Shown here: positions 16,989-26,203 of the stretch, piece by piece
How positions within the stretch are numbered: the stretch's first letter is position 1
How the letters are laid out: each line of letters opens with the position of its first letter
Assembly (NCBI GenBank): GCA_049840435.1
Contig: JASGKY010000020.1
Span: 62,001-126,000 of the forward strand
From: JADLHS01 sp049840435
Lineage (GTDB): Bacteria > Verrucomicrobiota > Verrucomicrobiia > Limisphaerales > JADLHS01
Direction: 5' to 3'
Length of the DNA: 64,000 nt
Notes under the pieces: generated by a model
Seen by the model: only the letters and a program-made list of their open reading frames with translations
Databases searched by the model: none
What the model was told of the DNA's origin: nothing
Translations under genes and position numbers: made by a program

Positions 16989-17923
16989 ATGAAACCTAGA
17001 TGCACAATAATGCTGGTGATGTGCCTGGCGGTAGCGGGCTTAACGGTCAGGTCTTTTGGCGCTACGAATGATGCTGGAGGCAGTTTAACTCAAGGGCAAT
17101 CGGGTATCGGACGACCCTCGGCGATCACTGCCGGACAACGAGTGTTTACGGCAGGAAACAGTTTTCACGCTTGGTACATCGCTCCAATCTTACAGGACGT
17201 CGCTACCAACGCTGGCTTCAGCGCGCATAGTATTGTGGGCGTCTCGAAGATCGGCGGCAGTCGCGCCATCCAGCATTGGGATGTGCCCGAGGAAAAGAAT
17301 GAAGCCAAGGCTGCCTTGCGCGCGGGGCGGGTGGATGTGCTCACGCTGGCGTGCATGCTGCATCCGGATGAGGGGATTGATAAATTCGCCGGACTTGCCG
17401 TGACGAATAATTCCAACGCCCGGGTTGTGTTGCAGGAGTTCTGGATTCCATGGGACAAATTCGAGTGGCCGTTTCAAGGCAAGGAAAGCGACGTCGATTT
17501 TGACGCGGCTACGAGCGCGAAGCTGCGCGCATTGCACGAGCCGTATTTCAAAGAAATGGATGCCTATGTGACTGCGTTGAACACGCGCCTGGGTAAGCCC
17601 GTTGTATTCGTCGCGCCGGTGGGGCAGGCTGTTGTTGCCTTGCGCGAAAAGATCATTGCCGGTGAAGTGCCCGGTATCGCGAAGCAATCCGAATTGTTCA
17701 CGGACAAGCTGGGCATCCCCATCCCCCCATCGAAGCGCTGGCGGCGTATTGCAATTTTGCGGTCATCTATCGGCGGTCGCCGGTGGGATTGCCCGTGCCG
17801 GCGGTACTCGCCCAGAGCAGCAATCCGCGGTGGCGGACCGCAGAACTGAACCGCGTCTTGCAGCAGATCGCTTGGGACGCGGTTATGCGCCACCGACTCA
17901 GTGGGGTTGCCAGGACCGAATGA
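16989..17923 (+). pseudogene. Exported SGNH-hydrolase-like protein, frameshifted near the C-terminus
   Basis: The ATG at 16989 opens a signal peptide (IMLVMCLAVAGLTVRSFGA), followed by TAGNSFHAWY, which fits block I of SGNH-type hydrolases with N-S-F around the presumed nucleophile Ser. The frame runs as sequenced to 17849, but its last 40 residues are unlike protein. From the C-rich run near 17720 another frame gives a natural ending (PIEALAAYCNFAVIYRRSPV, then LNRVLQQIAWDAVMRHRLSG) to the TGA at 17923. A one-base indel in the C run is therefore likely. The restored length is about 311 residues. The substrate is unknown. Confidence 0.65.
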
Positions 17924-17961
17924 GCGGTGTTTGTTGCCACTCATCGCGACGCAGATGCGTG

Positions 17962-18039
17962 TCAGAGCAGGGCGAGGATGGCCAGGCCAAAGCCCGCCGC
18001 GATCGCAAATTTCAAGAGGAGCAGTTTGAGCGAGAGCAT
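17962..18039 (-). CDS. Single-span membrane micropeptide (25 residues)
   Basis: The frame runs from the ATG at 18039 to the TGA at 17962. It begins MLSLKLLLLKFAIAAGF and ends GLAILALL, one hydrophobic helix preceded by Lys. It starts 31 bases after the stop of the ClC channel gene on the same strand, so it probably shares that transcript. The pattern matches the 23-residue peptide at 12408-12479 at about half the positions, including both Lys, I-A-A, Gly and I-L. Its function is unknown. Confidence 0.45.
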   Translation of the reverse strand: MLSLKLLLLKFAIAAGFGLAILALL

Positions 18040-18070
18040 GATTTGCGAGAGTGCTGCCGGGGAAGGAGTA

Positions 18071-19868
18071 TCAAACTCTTTCGCGGATGTGTTCTTCTTC
18101 GAGCAATTTGACCCGCGCGGAGAGGATGGCGGCGCGGCCAGAGTACCCGATCGCCCGCTCGGGATTCTGGCGATCGACCACCGGGAGACGACCGATATTT
18201 TCACGTAGCATTTTCGTGAGTGCGGAGTGCAGTGGTTCATCAGGATACGCCACGATCAGGTCCGTCGAACCCGCTTCCGCCACGGTCAATTTCTCCGCGT
18301 CGTTCTTGTCCAGAGTGCGAAGAATGTCGCCCCGTGTAATGATCCCTTTCAGTTGGTCCTGTTCATCCACCAGCAAAATTCCCTGCGCCGGTGGAGCGCG
18401 CTGGTGCCGGAGGCAAGACGGCGCGAGAGTTCCGCAACTTTCATTGACATCGGGATGGTGGGAATGGTTGTTTCCATCACATCGCCAACGCGGGCGAATT
18501 CAAACGGATCGATGCTGTATTCGCGCGTGATGTGTTGGCCGCGGCGCGCGAGCTTTTCCGTCAGGATGGAGCGGCGCATGAGCAATACGGTCACCCCGAG
18601 CGCGGCCACTGAACCGATGAGCAGGGCTGGAAACAGATTGAAATCGTGGGTCAATTCCACGGCAAAAATCATCGCGGTCAAAGGGGCGCGCATCGTGCCG
18701 CCCATCATCGCCGCCATGCCGATGGTGGCCCAAAGCCCGGCATCGTGACCGGGAATCCATTGCGCGATGAGAGCTCCCAGCGCGCCGCCCATGATGAGCA
18801 GCGGCGCCAGCACCCCGCCGGAAGTGCCGGAGCCGAGCGCGATCGCCCAGACGAACGCCTTGGCGATCATGAGCCCGGCGAGACGCTGCCGATCATTTCG
18901 CCGCGCAACAGACCATGAATAGTGTCATAGCCCACGCCGAGTACTCGTGGTTCGATGATTCCGCCGACCCCGATGAAGATCGCGCCGATTGCCGGCCACC
19001 ACATCCAATGCAACGGCAGTTTTTGAAATAGATCTTCGCAGGCGTAAACAAGTGTGGTCAGCAAGCCAGAACCGAATCCAGCAAGAAGGCCGACGCCGGC
19101 GGCAAAGAGGAGTTGCTGGCCTGACAACGCTGCATGGGTGGCAACGGCAAAGATCGGTCCAGCGCCAAGTAACGGCACGCGCATGGCTGAGGCGACGATG
19201 GCGGCGACGGCCACTGGAATGAAACTGCGCGGCTTCCATTCAAAGAGCAGCAACTCCACGGCGAGCAATACCGCAGCAACGGGCGTGGCAAACACCGCCG
19301 TCATCCCGGCCGCTGCGCCGGCAACGAGCAGGGTTTTGCGTTCGGCTGCGCTCAGATGAAATCGTTGCGCAAAGATTGAGCCGAACGCGCCGCCCGTCAT
19401 GATGATCGGGCCTTCCGCGCCGAATGGTCCGCCGGTGCCGATGGAAATGGCCGCGGAAATGGGTTTCAGGATGGCGACCTTGAGTTGAATTTGACTACGG
19501 CCCAGCAGAATGGCTTCGAGTGCCTCGGGGATGCCGTGGCCGCGGATTTTTTCCGAACCATATCGCGCCATGAGTCCGATGATCAACGCTCCCACGACAG
19601 GAACGACGATAACCCAGTAACCCAGATGATGACCTTGCGGCATCGCGGGCAAGGCGGAGAAACGTTGGTAAAACGCCAGATTGGTGATGACGGCAATCAG
19701 CCAAAGCAGGGCATACGCAACGAATGAGCTGATGACGCCTACCACTAAAGCCATCGCTGATAGCAGCAGGACGCGGTGGTCAGTGCTGAAATCTGCCAAT
19801 CGTCCCTCACTACTAGGAGCTGATAGGTTTTTTGCTGGGAAAGGAATCTTAGCCGTATTGACACTCAT
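18071..19868 (-). pseudogene. ClC-type chloride channel/antiporter with CBS domains, two frameshifts
   Basis: This is one gene read in three frames: 19868 to about 18885, about 18885 to 18385, and on to 18071. The membrane part shows the ClC hallmarks GSEKIRGHGIPEALEAIL, GTGGPFGAEGP (the gating Glu in GAEGP) and GSGTSGGVLAPLL. The C-terminal cytoplasmic part has paired CBS domains (VGDVMETTIPTIP, then LVDEQDQLKGIITRGDIL and NIGRLPVV). The joins restore normal protein on both sides, so the breaks look like single-base errors rather than decay. The whole protein would have about 595 residues. It is divergent from a MarR-type regulator gene, with a palindrome between them. Confidence 0.85.
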
Positions 19869-19882
19869 ACAACGCCGCGGAC

Positions 19883-19906
19883 ATTATATCGTAAAGCGAT
19901 ACATGT
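19883..19906. promoter_or_regulatory. Candidate MarR-type operator
   Basis: TATCGTAAAGCGATA (19887-19901) is an inverted repeat with 5-bp arms, extended outward by ACAT on the left and ATGT on the right. It lies in the 86-base gap between the divergent ClC gene and the gene that begins with a MarR-type domain. MarR proteins usually bind such sites in their own divergent promoter regions; binding here is inference. Confidence 0.5.
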
Positions 19907-19954
19907 CAAATCAGCGATGGTGAAGACGGCAGCGCTGGTGTTAAAATCAAGGCG

Positions 19955-21691
19955 ATGGCAGCACGAAAAAAACTTTCCAAGGCGCAGTATGAAAACCTCG
20001 CGGCGTTCCGGTATGCGCTGCGCCAGTTTCTTCGCTTTAGTGAAGAGGAGGCGGTGCGGGCGGGTATCAAGCCCCAGCAGCATCAGGCATTACTGGCGAT
20101 CAAAGGATTTCCTGGGCGCGAAGCAGTGACGGTTGGGGAACTGGCTGAGCGGCTGCAATTGCGCCATCACAGCGCGGTCGAACTGGTGGACCGGTTAGTA
20201 GATCTGAAACTGGTCGCTCGTGAGCCGTCGGAAGTGGATCGTCGCCAGGTCCATGTGCGGGTGACGACGCAAGGGGAACAAATCTTGGATCAACTTTCTG
20301 CTACCCACGAAGAACAATTGCGCCGGATCGGGCCGGAATTGAGTTCGTTGTTACAGCGCTTGGGAAGTGGGCCTGAAAAATATTCCTGCATGTGTACGAT
20401 CCGAAGTTGGCTTGCTTTGAGTCTGGGGTTGATGGTCGCTTTAAACAGCAAAGCGGGAGGAAACAATTCGTCCCGTTATGTCGAACCGTATCCCATCGCA
20501 GCATCGAAGAAGGGACTGCAGGTGGAACAGGTGGACGATGCTTTGGCGCTGGGCGTAAAGCACGCAGCGTTGAACTTCAATCTCTCCCAGCTCGTTGATC
20601 CAAAAAGCGACACGAACAATCCCAGTTGGGAATCCGCTGGCCGCCAGCATCGTTTTCAACGTGGTTACCTCGCGGCCATGGATCGACAAATCAAAGCGCT
20701 CTCTGAGCGAGGTGTGGTGGTGAATCTCATCGTGCTGACGTATCAATCCAATGATCCGGAAGTGAATCGTGTCCTGATTCACCCGCGTTGTGAAACGAAT
20801 ACACCGAATCGATTGGGCAACTTCAATGCGGTCACGGATGAAGGGCGGCGCTGGCTGACGGCGACGCTGGAGTTTTGCGCGGAACGGTGGTCGCAGCCCG
20901 ACCAGAAGTTCGGTCGGGTGTCTGGTTACATCATCGGCAACGAGGTGAACTCGCACTGGTGGTGGGCAAACATGGGTTGCGCGAGCATGGAGGCGTTTGC
21001 GGACGATTATTTGCGCGCTGTGCGATTGGCGCACGTGGCCATCCGGCGCCAAGCCAGTTGGCCGCGCGTGTATGTGTCGCTCGAACATCACTGGAACATC
21101 CGTTATCCGGCCGGCGACGAGCGGCAGTCATTTCCGGCGCGGGCGTTCCTGGATTACTTCGCCCGCCAAGCTCGTGCAGATGGCGACTTCGATTGGCACG
21201 TGGCGTTTCATCCGTATCCGGAAGATTTGTTCGAGCCGCGCTTTTGGAACGACAAGTCCGCGACAACCAACGTGCTGACCACGCCGCGCATCACATTCAA
21301 GAACATAGAACTGCTCCCCGCATATTTGCGTCGGCCCGAGCTTTTGTTCAACGGTCAGCCGCGCCGGATCATTTTAAGCGAGCAAGGTTTTCATACACCG
21401 AAGGGCGCGGACGGCGAATCCATTCAAGCGGCGGCGTATTGCTACGCCTACAAGAAGATCGAGCGTCTCGACGGCGTGGATGCGTTCATGCTGCATCGTC
21501 AGGTGGATCACGCAGGGGAAGGTGGGTTGTTGCTCGGCCTGCGCAGCAATCAGCCCAAGGCTGGCGACTTGCGCCCTAAGAAAAAAATCTACGACTGCTT
21601 CCGCGCGGCTGATGCGCCGGAATGGGAACAGATATTTGCCTTCGCGTTGCCCGTAATCGGCATCACCAACTGGAGCCAAGTCTTGCGCTGA
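19955..21691 (+). CDS. MarR-type regulator domain fused in frame to an exported-type DUF5722 glycosidase-like protein
   Basis: This is a 578-residue open frame. Residues 1-135 are a winged-helix MarR regulator (QQHQALLAIKGFPG, TVGELAERLQLRHHSAVELV, DRRQVHVRVTTQGEQIL). From the in-frame Met146 (ATG at 20390) a signal-peptide-like stretch follows (MCTIRSWLALSLGLMVALNS), and then a full DUF5722 domain to the end (LGVKHAALNFNLSQLV, GYIIGNEVNSHWWWANMG, VYVSLEHHWN, ILSEQGFHTP). That domain has a TIM-barrel glycosidase look, with N-E and E-Q-G positions suitable for catalytic Glu. An internal signal peptide after a DNA-binding domain makes little biological sense as one protein. Two adjacent genes whose stop was lost, or an unseen indel, is more likely; 20390-21691 may be translated separately. 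Confidence 0.85.
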   Translation: MAARKKLSKAQYENLAAFRYALRQFLRFSEEEAVRAGIKPQQHQALLAIKGFPGREAVTVGELAERLQLRHHSAVELVDRLVDLKLVAREPSEVDRRQVHVRVTTQGEQILDQLSATHEEQLRRIGPELSSLLQRLGSGPEKYSCMCTIRSWLALSLGLMVALNSKAGGNNSSRYVEPYPIAASKKGLQVEQVDDALALGVKHAALNFNLSQLVDPKSDTNNPSWESAGRQHRFQRGYLAAMDRQIKALSERGVVVNLIVLTYQSNDPEVNRVLIHPRCETNTPNRLGNFNAVTDEGRRWLTATLEFCAERWSQPDQKFGRVSGYIIGNEVNSHWWWANMGCASMEAFADDYLRAVRLAHVAIRRQASWPRVYVSLEHHWNIRYPAGDERQSFPARAFLDYFARQARADGDFDWHVAFHPYPEDLFEPRFWNDKSATTNVLTTPRITFKNIELLPAYLRRPELLFNGQPRRIILSEQGFHTPKGADGESIQAAAYCYAYKKIERLDGVDAFMLHRQVDHAGEGGLLLGLRSNQPKAGDLRPKKKIYDCFRAADAPEWEQIFAFALPVIGITNWSQVLR

Positions 21692-21751
21692 GTGCGGGGC
21701 TGCATGTTTCCGCTTGGCGACGCGGCGTGCAGTGCCCATGCTGCGACGCGC

Positions 21752-22750
21752 ATGGCGCAAGTGCATTGGATTCGCAGCAACGGCTTTATTCTCGCTCTGG
21801 TTGGAGCGGTGCTGTTGGCGTTTCTGCTACCCGAACCAGGCGCGCGCGGTGGCGTGTTGCACGCAGAACTGGTCAACAACTTTGGCATCGCGCTCATCCT
21901 GTTTTTGCAAGGCCTGTCGCTCGCGTTTGAGAAAATCAAAAGCGGAGCGGGCAACTGGCGTTTGCATGCTGTCATCCAAGCGTTCACGTTTGTGGTCTTT
22001 CCGCTGGTGGGACTGTTGTTTCACTTCGTCGTGCCACAGTTGTGGTCGGGCGAACCGACGGCGATCCGTGATGGCTTTCTTTATCTCTGCGTGCTGCCGT
22101 CCACGGTTTCAACCTCGGTGGTGCTCACCGCAGTGGCACACGGCAACACGGCTGGTGCGCTCTTCAACGCGGCGCTATCGAATATCCTTGGCGTCTTTCT
22201 CACCCCGGTGCTGGTGCAACTGCTCATGCACAGCACTGGGCAAAGCGCGCCGTTCGGGCCGCTGTTGGTAAAGATTCTCCTGCTCACCTTACTGCCATTT
22301 TTTGTCGGCATGGGGATGCGGCGTTTTGTGAAACACTGGATCGAGAAGCACAAGGCCTGGGTCGCGCGGCTCAGCAACGCCGTCATCGTGTTCATCGTTT
22401 ACAGCGCGTTCTGTGATTCGGTCGTGGAGAAGATCTGGCAACGGCACGGTGCGGCGATGACTGGGCTGGTGCTGCTGTTTGTGACGCTGCTCTTCGCGGG
22501 GATTTCTGGATTGGTCGGCGCCACGTGCCGGGCGCTGGGTTTCAATCGTGCCGATGCCATTGCCGCCTATTTCTGCTCGGTAAAGAAAACACTCGCGCTG
22601 GGCGTGCCGCTGGCGATGTTGATCTTCGGCGACCGCAGCGATCTCTCGCTCATTCTGCTGCCGATCATGTTTTATCACCCGCTCCAACTGCTCGTGAATG
22701 GCTTGTTGGCCAATCGCTGGGGGAAACAAGCCGTTCCCGCTGCGAGCTAG
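21752..22750 (+). CDS. Bile-acid:sodium symporter family (SLC10A7/YfeH-like) transporter
   Basis: This is an inner-membrane protein of about 332 residues with ten hydrophobic segments. I start it at the ATG at 21752 (MAQVHWIRSNGF); an in-frame ATG at 21704 is possible but adds a non-hydrophobic extension. Family features are present: NNFGIALILFLQGLSLAFEK, CVLPSTVSTSVVLTAVAHGN (the crossed helix region), NAALSNILGVFLTP, and CSVKKTLALGVPLAMLIF in the second half. The substrate in bacteria is uncertain. The stop overlaps the stop of the convergent DUF4337 gene by 4 bases. Confidence 0.85.
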   Translation: MAQVHWIRSNGFILALVGAVLLAFLLPEPGARGGVLHAELVNNFGIALILFLQGLSLAFEKIKSGAGNWRLHAVIQAFTFVVFPLVGLLFHFVVPQLWSGEPTAIRDGFLYLCVLPSTVSTSVVLTAVAHGNTAGALFNAALSNILGVFLTPVLVQLLMHSTGQSAPFGPLLVKILLLTLLPFFVGMGMRRFVKHWIEKHKAWVARLSNAVIVFIVYSAFCDSVVEKIWQRHGAAMTGLVLLFVTLLFAGISGLVGATCRALGFNRADAIAAYFCSVKKTLALGVPLAMLIFGDRSDLSLILLPIMFYHPLQLLVNGLLANRWGKQAVPAAS

Positions 22751-23589
22751 ACCTTCAGGTAAACGTAGATCGCGAAGATGATCGCCGCGATGCCGGCGAC
22801 CGCCGCCACGGACCACAGGAAACTCCGTTGCCGGGCTGCAATGGCGAACGTAGAAACGATCACCGCTGCTTGCGCCGCTAACATGCCGAAGAAAAATTTC
22901 CCGCTCCGCTTGTGATGCCGTTCGGCGGAGATATTCGCCTTGCGCACCTGCAATTCATACAGGCTGGCAATGTTCTGGTTCACGCGCGCTTCGGTTTCGT
23001 AACGGGCGGCGTTGTAGCGCATCTTGGCAGCGGCGAACTGACGGGCGGCGGTCTTGTCCCCGACGAGCAGAGATTTTTCCAATTCATCCAATTTCTTGCC
23101 GGCCTCCGTTGTGGCCACATCGAACACGGTGGCATTTTCCTTGGCGGCCTGCAATGCCGCAGCGAGGGTTTCGTTGCCGACGGACTTCAGATGCTCGACC
23201 ATCTCGCTTTCCGGCGCTTGTTTTTCTAACGCGTGCAGAGCGGTTTCGACATTGGTATCGAGATTCAGCGGAGTAGGGGACGGGACTTTGGGCAAGGTCA
23301 GGTTCTCGCTCAGGGTCGCGTCAGTGGTGGCTTGCAGCAGTTCGAAGGAATTGCGTTGCATCGCGCCGCGCAGTTTCTTGGCCTGAAAATAACTCCATTG
23401 ATCACCCGCTTTAGATTGAAGCTGCGCTCCGAGCGCACGATCATATTGCGCTCGCGTCATCTCGCTGGAGGCCAATCCAGCGAGCAGAGTCGCTACGACC
23501 GTCATGATGACCGGTGTGACGGACAGAATCTTGCCCCACTTCGTCTGAGGAATGTCGGCTTTGAGTTCTTCAGGAATCTTGGTCTTCAT
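22747..23589 (-). CDS. DUF4337 family membrane protein
   Basis: The protein has 280 residues. One transmembrane helix lies near the N-terminus (about 26-42), and SSEMTRAQYDRALGAQLQSK and AGDQWSYFQAKKLRGA then mark the DUF4337 family. A long predicted coiled-coil follows (AAKMRYNAARYETEARVNQN), and two further helices sit at the C-terminus (about 230-250 and 258-278). The large middle part probably faces the periplasm or cytoplasm as a helical stalk. No function is assigned to the family. It is monocistronic. Confidence 0.85.
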   Translation of the reverse strand: MKTKIPEELKADIPQTKWGKILSVTPVIMTVVATLLAGLASSEMTRAQYDRALGAQLQSKAGDQWSYFQAKKLRGAMQRNSFELLQATTDATLSENLTLPKVPSPTPLNLDTNVETALHALEKQAPESEMVEHLKSVGNETLAAALQAAKENATVFDVATTEAGKKLDELEKSLLVGDKTAARQFAAAKMRYNAARYETEARVNQNIASLYELQVRKANISAERHHKRSGKFFFGMLAAQAAVIVSTFAIAARQRSFLWSVAAVAGIAAIIFAIYVYLKV

Positions 23590-23692
23590 CGCGACCGCAG
23601 GGTAACGGGCCGGGTGGCTTTCGTCAGCGGTAAAAGTCCACGCGCCGAACGGCTTAATCGTAGCTTAATCTTCGGCTCGCTATGTTGCAGCC

Positions 23693-23824
23693 ATGGATGC
23701 GCTGTTTCTCCTGCTGCTGATTTTGGCGACGCCCAGCTTACTCGCATCGCTGGTGCTATGGGCCTGCTTGCTCATGGCGGCGCGCATGGAAAGCCCGACA
23801 CCCACTCCGGCGGAATGCGAGTGA
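23693..23824 (+). CDS. Small membrane protein (43 residues)
   Basis: The ATG at 23693 opens MDALFLLLLILATPSLLASL, continuing VLWACLLMAARMES and ending PTPTPAECE. This is a single hydrophobic segment with a short polar C-tail. A strong hairpin (TCCCACGGAC paired with GTCCGTGGGA, 23830-23855) follows the stop, though without a T-run. The frame is short and no relative is recognised, so this is tentative. Confidence 0.35.
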   Translation: MDALFLLLLILATPSLLASLVLWACLLMAARMESPTPTPAECE

Positions 23825-23900
23825 CTAAAATCCCACGGACGGAAGTGTCCGTGGGACTTGCAGTCAGGAAATGCTGGAACGCTGTTTGATTTTCCGCATT

Positions 23901-24278
23901 TCACTCACTGACGGCAATCTTGCGCGGCTTCACCGCTTCCGATTTTGGCAATGTCAGAAACAACACCCCTTGATCCAGTCGCGCCGCAACTCGCGATGTA
24001 TCAATCGCCGGATCGAGTTCGAACACGCGCCGATAATCCGCGCCATGGCGTTCGCGGAACAACACCTCTCCCGACACTGCTTCCTCCGTTTGGCGGCCCG
24101 TGATGGTCAGTTCCTGACCTTCGAGCGTGATTTCTAGGCCGTCCTTGGTCACGCCGGGCATCTCGGCTTCGAGCACGTAGCCGTCCTTGGTCGCGTAGAT
24201 ATCTACGTCTGGCGTGTGAAACGCGAACGGGCGTGCCTGGGTTGCGGCGGGGGATTCATTTTGGAATAGAGCTTTCAT
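23901..24278 (-). CDS. Hsp20/alpha-crystallin family small heat-shock protein
   Basis: The protein has 125 residues, essentially one alpha-crystallin domain: PDVDIYATKDGYVLEAEMPG, then ELTITGRQTEE, FRERHGADYRRVFELDP and LDQGVLFLTLPK. The C-terminal I-x-I/V anchor is only weakly present (KIAVSE). Such proteins hold unfolding proteins in a soluble, refoldable state. It lies 72 bases downstream of a second hsp20 on the same strand, so the pair is probably one heat-induced transcript. An inverted repeat (GCGCCGGC/GCCGGCGC, 24307-24338) sits in the gap. Confidence 0.92.
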   Translation of the reverse strand: MKALFQNESPAATQARPFAFHTPDVDIYATKDGYVLEAEMPGVTKDGLEITLEGQELTITGRQTEEAVSGEVLFRERHGADYRRVFELDPAIDTSRVAARLDQGVLFLTLPKSEAVKPRKIAVSE

Positions 24279-24350
24279 AGTTTGGTTCGATTTGAATGGT
24301 TGAGTTGCGCCGGCAGGAGTTGCTTTACCCGCCGGCGCGGTCTGTTTCCC

Positions 24351-24818
24351 TTAGTTCACCGAGACCTTGATCTGTTTCGGTTTCGCCTCCTCGGCCTTGG
24401 GCACAGTAATCGTCAGGATGCCGTCCTTGTAAGCGGCCTTCACCTTATCCGCCTCCACCGCCGTGGGCAGAGCCACAGTGCGTTGGAAGCGACCAAAGCT
24501 GCGTTCAGTGCGATACACCGAGGCCTCTTCGTGTTTCGTCTCACTCTTGCGTTCGCCAGAGATGCTCAATGTCCCATCTTGCAACGAGACGATGATGTCT
24601 TCTTTCTTCAAGCCGGGGACTTCCGCTTTCACGACGTAATTGTCCTTGTCCTCGTAAACATCCAGCGCGGGCGCCCAGCCGCTCAAGAGGTTTGAAGTGC
24701 GAGTCAGCTCCGTCAGCGGCGACTCAAACAGCCGATCAATTTCATCGCGCAAATCGGACAAACGTCCGAAGCTGGTCCAAGGAGTTAATGTGGGTCGTTG
24801 CCATTTTATAATATTCAT
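24351..24818 (-). CDS. Hsp20/alpha-crystallin family small heat-shock protein
   Basis: The protein has 155 residues with a full-length layout: an N-terminal arm (SFGRLSDLRDEIDRLFESP), the alpha-crystallin domain (APALDVYEDKDNYVVKAEVP, then LSISGERKSE, RSFGRFQRTVALP and YKDGILTITVPK) and a C-terminal IKVSVN tail with an I-x-V type anchor. An A/G-rich ribosome-binding site (GAAAGGATAAC) precedes the ATG. I found no CIRCE element upstream. It is the first gene of the hsp20 pair. Confidence 0.93.
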   Translation of the reverse strand: MNIIKWQRPTLTPWTSFGRLSDLRDEIDRLFESPLTELTRTSNLLSGWAPALDVYEDKDNYVVKAEVPGLKKEDIIVSLQDGTLSISGERKSETKHEEASVYRTERSFGRFQRTVALPTAVEADKVKAAYKDGILTITVPKAEEAKPKQIKVSVN

Positions 24819-25059
24819 GATGTTATCCTTTCTGTTTCAAAGTTTTGATTTTTCCTGACACCTCCTCTTTAGCTTCCGGGATGCCAGTGATGAAATCTGC
24901 GAAAACGCTAATGATTTCGCAGGTTTCTGAAATATGGCAAGGGACGCCCGTGCAAGCATGGCCCGGAAAATTGTGCCAGTGCCAGTGAAGTTGTGCCACG
25001 ATTGCGCGGCAGAAGAAATTAGTGGAACAATGCGACCTATTCTGTGGCGACCACAGTAT

Positions 25060-25527
25060 TCACGATCCGCTGGAAAGTTCCAGTGTCATGAAAACACTGT
25101 TCGGGTCGGCAGCATAGTTTCCGAACGGTGAGCACTCGATGAATCCGTGCCGTGAGTAAAGTTCGCGCGCTGGGGCAAAGTATGGCCGCGAGCCCGTCTC
25201 CAGACTTAAGCGGGACAATCCCATCTTGCGTGCCTCGCCGATGATATGTCTGACCATTGCGCTGCCGATGCCCTTCCGCCGATGGGATTGGGCCGTGTGC
25301 ATTGATTTCAGCTCTCCGTGAGATTCAGACAACCGCTTCAAAGCACCGATCCCGATGACTACCTCTCCATCCCAAGCGGACCAAAAATTTATGTCGGGTG
25401 ATTTCAATCCGCTCAGATCCAGCGCATGAGTGCTGCCGCAGGCGGTTTCGGCGCGGGCCGAGGTGAAGTGATAAGTCAGAAGTTCCTGCACCCGGGAGTC
25501 ATCAAGTCCGCCTGCGATGATTTTCAT
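25060..25527 (-). CDS. GNAT family N-acetyltransferase
   Basis: The protein has 155 residues. GNAT motifs are present: VVIGIGALKRL and ELKSMHTAQSHRRKGIGSAM, with the acetyl-CoA-binding R/Q-x-x-G-x-G/A loop as HRRKGIG, then LSLETGSRPYFAPARELYSR and HGFIEC. It is close to the YsnE-like group. The substrate is unknown. Its ATG overlaps the stop of the upstream gene by 4 bases (ATGA), so the two are translationally coupled. Confidence 0.88.
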   Translation of the reverse strand: MKIIAGGLDDSRVQELLTYHFTSARAETACGSTHALDLSGLKSPDINFWSAWDGEVVIGIGALKRLSESHGELKSMHTAQSHRRKGIGSAMVRHIIGEARKMGLSRLSLETGSRPYFAPARELYSRHGFIECSPFGNYAADPNSVFMTLELSSGS

Positions 25528-26084
25528 GCAACTTGTTTGCCTGTTCGCAGTCTGAAGGATTCCTCATGCGCTTCTAGGTGATACAGAATTGCTGCGAGCA
25601 CGCCGGCCAATACCACCTGATGAGATCGCTCCATGTCGTCAAAATGGTTTTGCCCGCGGGTGATTGCGGCGTGTATTCGGCCTGCTGCGGCTTCGAGCAA
25701 ATCCGTCACTCCATCGATTTTGAATCCTCCTTGCTCAATCAGTGCTAAATAGTCACTCGGATGCAGGCGCGTCCCATTCGCATTAACCCAAGCATTCCCC
25801 TGCTTTCGTATCCCCCTGAGACTCCTCTGAACATGCTCGCCAAGACGATTCTCGTAGTCATGGTACCTGTTTGGAGGCGTGATGGCCGCGAGCTCATCAA
25901 TGAGTACGTTGAACAGCCAAGCAAAGCTGTCCTCTTCATCCATGTACCGCCCAGTTTTAGGGTCAACTTGAAGTTCCCAGTTAGAACGGATATGCGAAAG
26001 CGGGCGAAGAACTTCGTGCTCCATTAGATCGCTCGGAGCGAAGAAGCATCTCACGTTTTCTGAGAGCTTGCGGTCTTGGGGCAT
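25524..26084 (-). CDS. Conserved hypothetical protein coupled to an acetyltransferase
   Basis: The protein has 186 residues and is predicted cytoplasmic, with no signal or membrane segment. It looks mainly helical, with Trp/Tyr-rich blocks (HIRSNWELQVDPKTGRYMDE, SFAWLFNVLIDEL) and a C-terminal helix pair (VVLAGVLAAILYHLEAHEES). I do not recognise the family. The 4-base overlap with the GNAT gene downstream argues that the two act together. Confidence 0.7.
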   Translation of the reverse strand: MPQDRKLSENVRCFFAPSDLMEHEVLRPLSHIRSNWELQVDPKTGRYMDEEDSFAWLFNVLIDELAAITPPNRYHDYENRLGEHVQRSLRGIRKQGNAWVNANGTRLHPSDYLALIEQGGFKIDGVTDLLEAAAGRIHAAITRGQNHFDDMERSHQVVLAGVLAAILYHLEAHEESFRLRTGKQVA

Positions 26085-26203
26085 GCGGCGACTTTAGGGT
26101 TGCCACCCAAACCGGTCAAGGCACTTGTGGCATGGGTTAGTTTGGTAAGGCGAGGCGGCTGACGGGCCGGCTGGCGAGGACGCTCGCCCCACCGAGCTTG
26201 CTC

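Noticed and set aside
24880..24960. Possible sigma-54-type promoter (TTGCAC..TTGCC) before the hsp20 pair
   Set aside because: The spacing between the GG and GC elements is 9 instead of 10 and the -24 box is poor; no CIRCE element is present either.
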